Origin: Magnetococcales bacterium
GTDB taxonomy: Bacteria; Pseudomonadota; Magnetococcia; Magnetococcales; JADFWU01
Assembly: GCA_015234045.1 (NCBI GenBank)
Contig: JADFWU010000096.1
Location: forward strand, 1-5,402
Reading direction: 5' to 3'
DNA: 5,402 nucleotides
In this document: in pieces, positions 4,237 through 5,402 of the stretch
How the letters are laid out: each line of letters opens with the position of its first letter
Numbering within the stretch: position 1 is the stretch's first letter
The notes under the pieces: generated by a model
What the model was told of the DNA's origin: nothing
The model's database searches: none
Seen by the model: the letters and a program-made list of their open reading frames with translations, nothing else
Made by a program: the position numbers and the translations under genes

Positions 4237-5402
4237 ATGATGCGTGTAACCCAATCAATGCTCTATCAGGGCAGCCTGGGCGGCCTTCAAGGTAACTTCC
4301 AGGAGATGAAGTCGGTCCAGGATCAAACCTTGTCCGGCAGTCGGTTGAATAAACCGTCTGACGATCCGGCCTCGGTATTCCGGGACATGATGTTTTCCAA
4401 TAGCCTGGAAGGGGTCAAAAGCCTGAAACGCACCACCGGCCTTGCTTCCGAACGTCTGGCGCTGGGCGAGAACCATATTACAGTGATGCATGAGAAATTC
4501 CTGGATGCTCAGGATCTCATTCTCAAACTGGGCAACGATGTGGTGAATGGTACGCCAGAAGTACTCACCGCGGCTTCTCGTGAAGCGCTGGCCCTGTATC
4601 AGGATGTGTTGAAAAACGCCAATGCGGAACTGGATGGCGTGCCGCTTTTTTCCGGTGGTAAAAGCTGGGTACCGTTTGATGAAACCCAGGTGAAGGCCAC
4701 GGATATGATGATGCGTCAGGCATCGGATTCCAGCGGTGATCTCGTCAGTGCGCCAGCCGGTTGGCAGGCGCAAACCGACGAGACAGTTTCAGAAGTGCCC
4801 ATGAGTGTTCGGCTGACCTACAACGAAGCGAATGCCGAATATGAAGTTGATGTAAACGGTGAGACGCAAACGTCCATCGCGGTAACTGGAGAAAATCCCC
4901 AAACCTTGGATCTGGGTAATGGGGTCACAGTAACCGCCGGTGATCTGCCGGAAGATGGCGATGCGCTCTATTTTGAAGTCGTTCCCCGTTATCTTGGTGG
5001 GGAGCAGGACCGGTTGATCAAGGTCTCCGATGATCACGCTTTGGCAGGCAACGTAACTGGCGAAGAGTTGATTGAAGGTAAAGACCCTCCGGGACGTGGC
5101 GTTAATTTGTTCGAGGCACTGTCCGGTCTGCGTGGCGCTCTGCTGCGTGCAGATACCGATGAAATTTCGGCAAGACTGGCGAAGGTGTCTGAAGGGCGGG
5201 CGCAAGCTTCGGATCTTCAGAACATCACCGGCATTCGAACAAAGCTTGTGGATTCGGTTTCCAATACGTTGGATTTTGACCAATACACCATTGAAGAGTC
5301 CAAAGCAGTCAATAAAGAAGTGGATCTCTTTGATGCGATGAGTCGTTTAGAGCAGGCCAATCAGGCCATGCAGGTAATGACCATCAGCGAACGACAGATT
5401 CT
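4237..5402 (+). CDS. flgL: flagellar hook-associated protein 3, FlgL (HAP3), partial at right edge
   Basis: Open from the ATG pair at 4237/4240 to the last base, with no stop, so the 3' end lies outside the window. At least 387 residues are visible from the second ATG. FlgL is the junction protein between FlgK and the filament and is exported by the flagellar type III system. Numbered from ATG 4240, the N-terminus MRVTQSMLYQGSLGGLQGNF (1-20) and the flagellin-like SGSRLNKPSDDPASVFRDM (32-50) are diagnostic. GVNLFEALSGLRGALL (287-302) is the conserved return helix, and the C-terminal DLFDAMSRLEQANQAMQ (362-378) is the flagellin/FlgL C-terminal helix. By comparison with the family I expect only about 10 to 15 missing residues. 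It is longer than E. coli FlgL (317), because of an acidic beta-rich insert at about 143-285. It shares the flgK transcript: the 24-base gap contains no terminator or promoter. Confidence 0.95.
   Translation, partial: MMRVTQSMLYQGSLGGLQGNFQEMKSVQDQTLSGSRLNKPSDDPASVFRDMMFSNSLEGVKSLKRTTGLASERLALGENHITVMHEKFLDAQDLILKLGNDVVNGTPEVLTAASREALALYQDVLKNANAELDGVPLFSGGKSWVPFDETQVKATDMMMRQASDSSGDLVSAPAGWQAQTDETVSEVPMSVRLTYNEANAEYEVDVNGETQTSIAVTGENPQTLDLGNGVTVTAGDLPEDGDALYFEVVPRYLGGEQDRLIKVSDDHALAGNVTGEELIEGKDPPGRGVNLFEALSGLRGALLRADTDEISARLAKVSEGRAQASDLQNITGIRTKLVDSVSNTLDFDQYTIEESKAVNKEVDLFDAMSRLEQANQAMQVMTISERQI

Noticed and set aside
4255-5283. Two long minus-strand reading frames of 164 and 172 codons opposite flgL
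   Set aside because: They lie antisense to a clear FlgL reading frame, and their translations show no family features.

Overview
The window carries the 5' part of a flagellar hook-filament junction operon (flgK, then flgL running off the right edge). Divergently placed from it is a SuhB-type inositol monophosphatase gene, and further left is a small two-gene cassette of unknown function. Typical proteobacterial FlgK, FlgL and SuhB proteins, together with sigma-54 (-24/-12) promoter signatures and a FleQ/FlrA-like operator in front of flgK, suggest a polarly flagellated proteobacterium. A gammaproteobacterium-like flagellar hierarchy, as in Pseudomonas or Vibrio, fits best, but I cannot name a genus from the sequence. 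Hand counts give about 52% GC in three sampled lines of flgK and about 39% over 601-780 in the left cassette.

Layout, left to right. Positions 1-78 hold short inverted repeats at the end of the first cassette gene. Positions 73-576 (minus) encode a DUF2335-like protein with two membrane helices. It overlaps by 8 bases a basic 127-residue protein of unknown function (569-952, minus), and the two look like one translationally coupled transcription unit. Positions 953-1149 contain no gene and only a ribosome binding site. Positions 1150-1950 (minus) encode SuhB with all metal-binding motifs intact. Positions 1951-2358 are a 408-base divergent regulatory region. Positions 2359-4212 (plus) encode FlgK, and flgL starts 24 bases later at 4237/4240, open to the end of the window.

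The most informative region is 2090-2310. It holds two sigma-54 promoter matches 113 bases apart in the same orientation, both with TGGCAC, the correct -24/-12 spacing and the same variant CTGC -12 element. A 14-base palindrome of the form GTCA-N6-TGAC lies between them just upstream of the proximal promoter, resembling the FleQ consensus. Other short inverted repeats lie around these elements. My reading is that flgKL is transcribed here as its own sigma-54-dependent unit under a FleQ/FlrA or FleR/FlrC-type activator. In many gammaproteobacteria flgK instead directly follows flgJ in a long hook-basal-body operon. I see no CRISPR array, tRNA, rRNA or recognisable insertion sequence. The left cassette (DUF2335 plus basic partner) is the only accessory-looking element.
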